DNA from: Desulfosporosinus sp.
Lineage (GTDB): Bacteria; Bacillota; Desulfitobacteriia; Desulfitobacteriales; Desulfitobacteriaceae
Assembly (NCBI GenBank): GCA_003132105.1
Contig: PKWS01000202.1
Coordinates: 3,919-9,705 of the forward strand
Length of the DNA: 5,787 nt
Direction: 5' to 3'
In this document: one piece after another, positions 5,287 to 5,787 of the stretch
How the letters are laid out: each line of letters begins with the position of its first letter
How positions within the stretch are numbered: position 1 is the first letter of the stretch
Notes under the pieces: generated by a model
Databases searched by the model: none
The model's input: only the letters and a program-made list of their open reading frames with translations
What the model was told of the DNA's origin: nothing
Program-made: the position numbers and the translations under genes

Positions 5287-5787
5287 TAAAATAGCGACAC
5301 GTGATGCGTATGGCAAAGCCCTCCTAGTTTTAGGGGCTGAAAATCCCAATGTTGTTGTCTTAGATGCAGACCTATCGAAGTCGACCAAGACTGCTGACTT
5401 TGGCAAAAAGTATCCCGAACGTTTCTTTAACATGGGGATTGCCGAATCAAACCTCTTAGGAACCGCTGCGGGGTTGGCCGCAGCAGGCAAGATTCCCTTT
5501 GCTAGTACTTTTGCGATTTTTGCAGTAGGACGGGCGTTTGAGCAAATCCGCAATTCAATTGCCTATCCAAAGTTAAATGTTAAAATTGCAGCCACCCATG
5601 CTGGAATTACAGTAGGAGAGGACGGAGGCTCTCATCAGGCCATCGAAGACGTGGCTATTATGCGTGCCGTCCCAAACATGGTGGTTTTAGTCCCTGCCGA
5701 TGGGGAAGAAACCCGCCAGGTGATTTTGGCTGCTGCCAAATACAACGGCCCGGTTTATATTCGAATGGGGCGGTTGGCTGTTCCTCT
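5279..5787 (+). CDS. Transketolase, C-terminal (pyrimidine-binding) subunit, partial
   Basis: The frame is open from TTG 5279 to the window edge, giving 169 codons beginning MADKIATRDAYGKALLVLGA. It overlaps the N-subunit gene by 8 bp (5279-5286) in another frame, so the two chains are probably made in equal amounts. The sequence matches the pyrimidine-binding domain of transketolases. VVVLDADLSKST (25-36) opens the fold. FFNMGIAESNLLGTAAGLA (49-67) contains E56, the family's catalytic glutamate that activates thiamine diphosphate. FASTFAIFAVGRAFEQIRN (74-92), GITVGEDGGSHQAIED (109-124) and VPADGEE (138-144) follow. GPVYIRMGR (157-165) leads towards the transketolase C-terminal domain, which lies beyond the window; the family length is about 310 residues. 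E1 subunits of 2-oxoacid dehydrogenases and DXP synthase share this fold, but the pairing with a 277-residue N-subunit argues for split transketolase. Confidence 0.95.
   Translation, partial: MADKIATRDAYGKALLVLGAENPNVVVLDADLSKSTKTADFGKKYPERFFNMGIAESNLLGTAAGLAAAGKIPFASTFAIFAVGRAFEQIRNSIAYPKLNVKIAATHAGITVGEDGGSHQAIEDVAIMRAVPNMVVLVPADGEETRQVILAAAKYNGPVYIRMGRLAVP

Noticed and set aside
4453..5787. Sulfo-sugar or apulose-specific split transketolase
   Set aside because: These homologues have the same architecture, but none of the pathway's companion genes is visible and the neighbourhood is housekeeping; the central pentose phosphate role is simpler.

Overview
This window looks like a chromosomal housekeeping segment from a Gram-positive, Firmicutes-type bacterium. 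A class Clostridia member, perhaps near Desulfitobacterium/Desulfosporosinus, is my best guess. The reasons are the gene order hpf - secA - prfB, the long form of HPF, an 835-residue SecA close in length to B. subtilis SecA and ending in a zinc-binding SEC-C tail, strong Shine-Dalgarno sites, GTG and TTG starts, and a transketolase split into two subunits. The lineage is inferred from gene order and remembered protein style, not from a database match. All genes lie on the + strand.

Layout: (1) 1-239 is the C-terminal part of the long ribosome hibernation promoting factor, followed by a perfect 11-bp GC-rich hairpin that probably ends its transcript. (2) A promoter with an extended -10 at 346-374 leads into secA (409-2916), which is complete and has all the expected motor motifs. 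(3) A 254-bp gap (2917-3170) holds a long palindromic element of unknown identity and then a TATAAT-type promoter for prfB. (4) prfB (3171-4275) encodes release factor 2. Its frame is interrupted at codon 24 by an in-frame UGA in the CUU-UGA-C context of the classic autoregulatory +1 frameshift, but the upstream stimulatory Shine-Dalgarno-like sequence is unusually weak. (5) A 177-bp gap (4276-4452) holds a 12-bp perfect hairpin and, after it, a compact sequence that folds into a four-way junction. This resembles a structured RNA or a transposase-less mobile-element relic and is the most unexplained part of the window. (6) The last two genes are the N-terminal (4453-5286, complete) and C-terminal (5279 to the window end, partial) subunits of a split transketolase. 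They overlap by 8 bp, so their translation is probably coupled.

Functionally, HPF (ribosome storage), RF2 (termination) and SecA (protein export) are core translation and secretion functions. The transketolase pair supplies the non-oxidative pentose phosphate pathway. I see no defence, phage or secondary-metabolism system. The points worth following up are the two structured intergenic elements and the altered RF2 frameshift signal.
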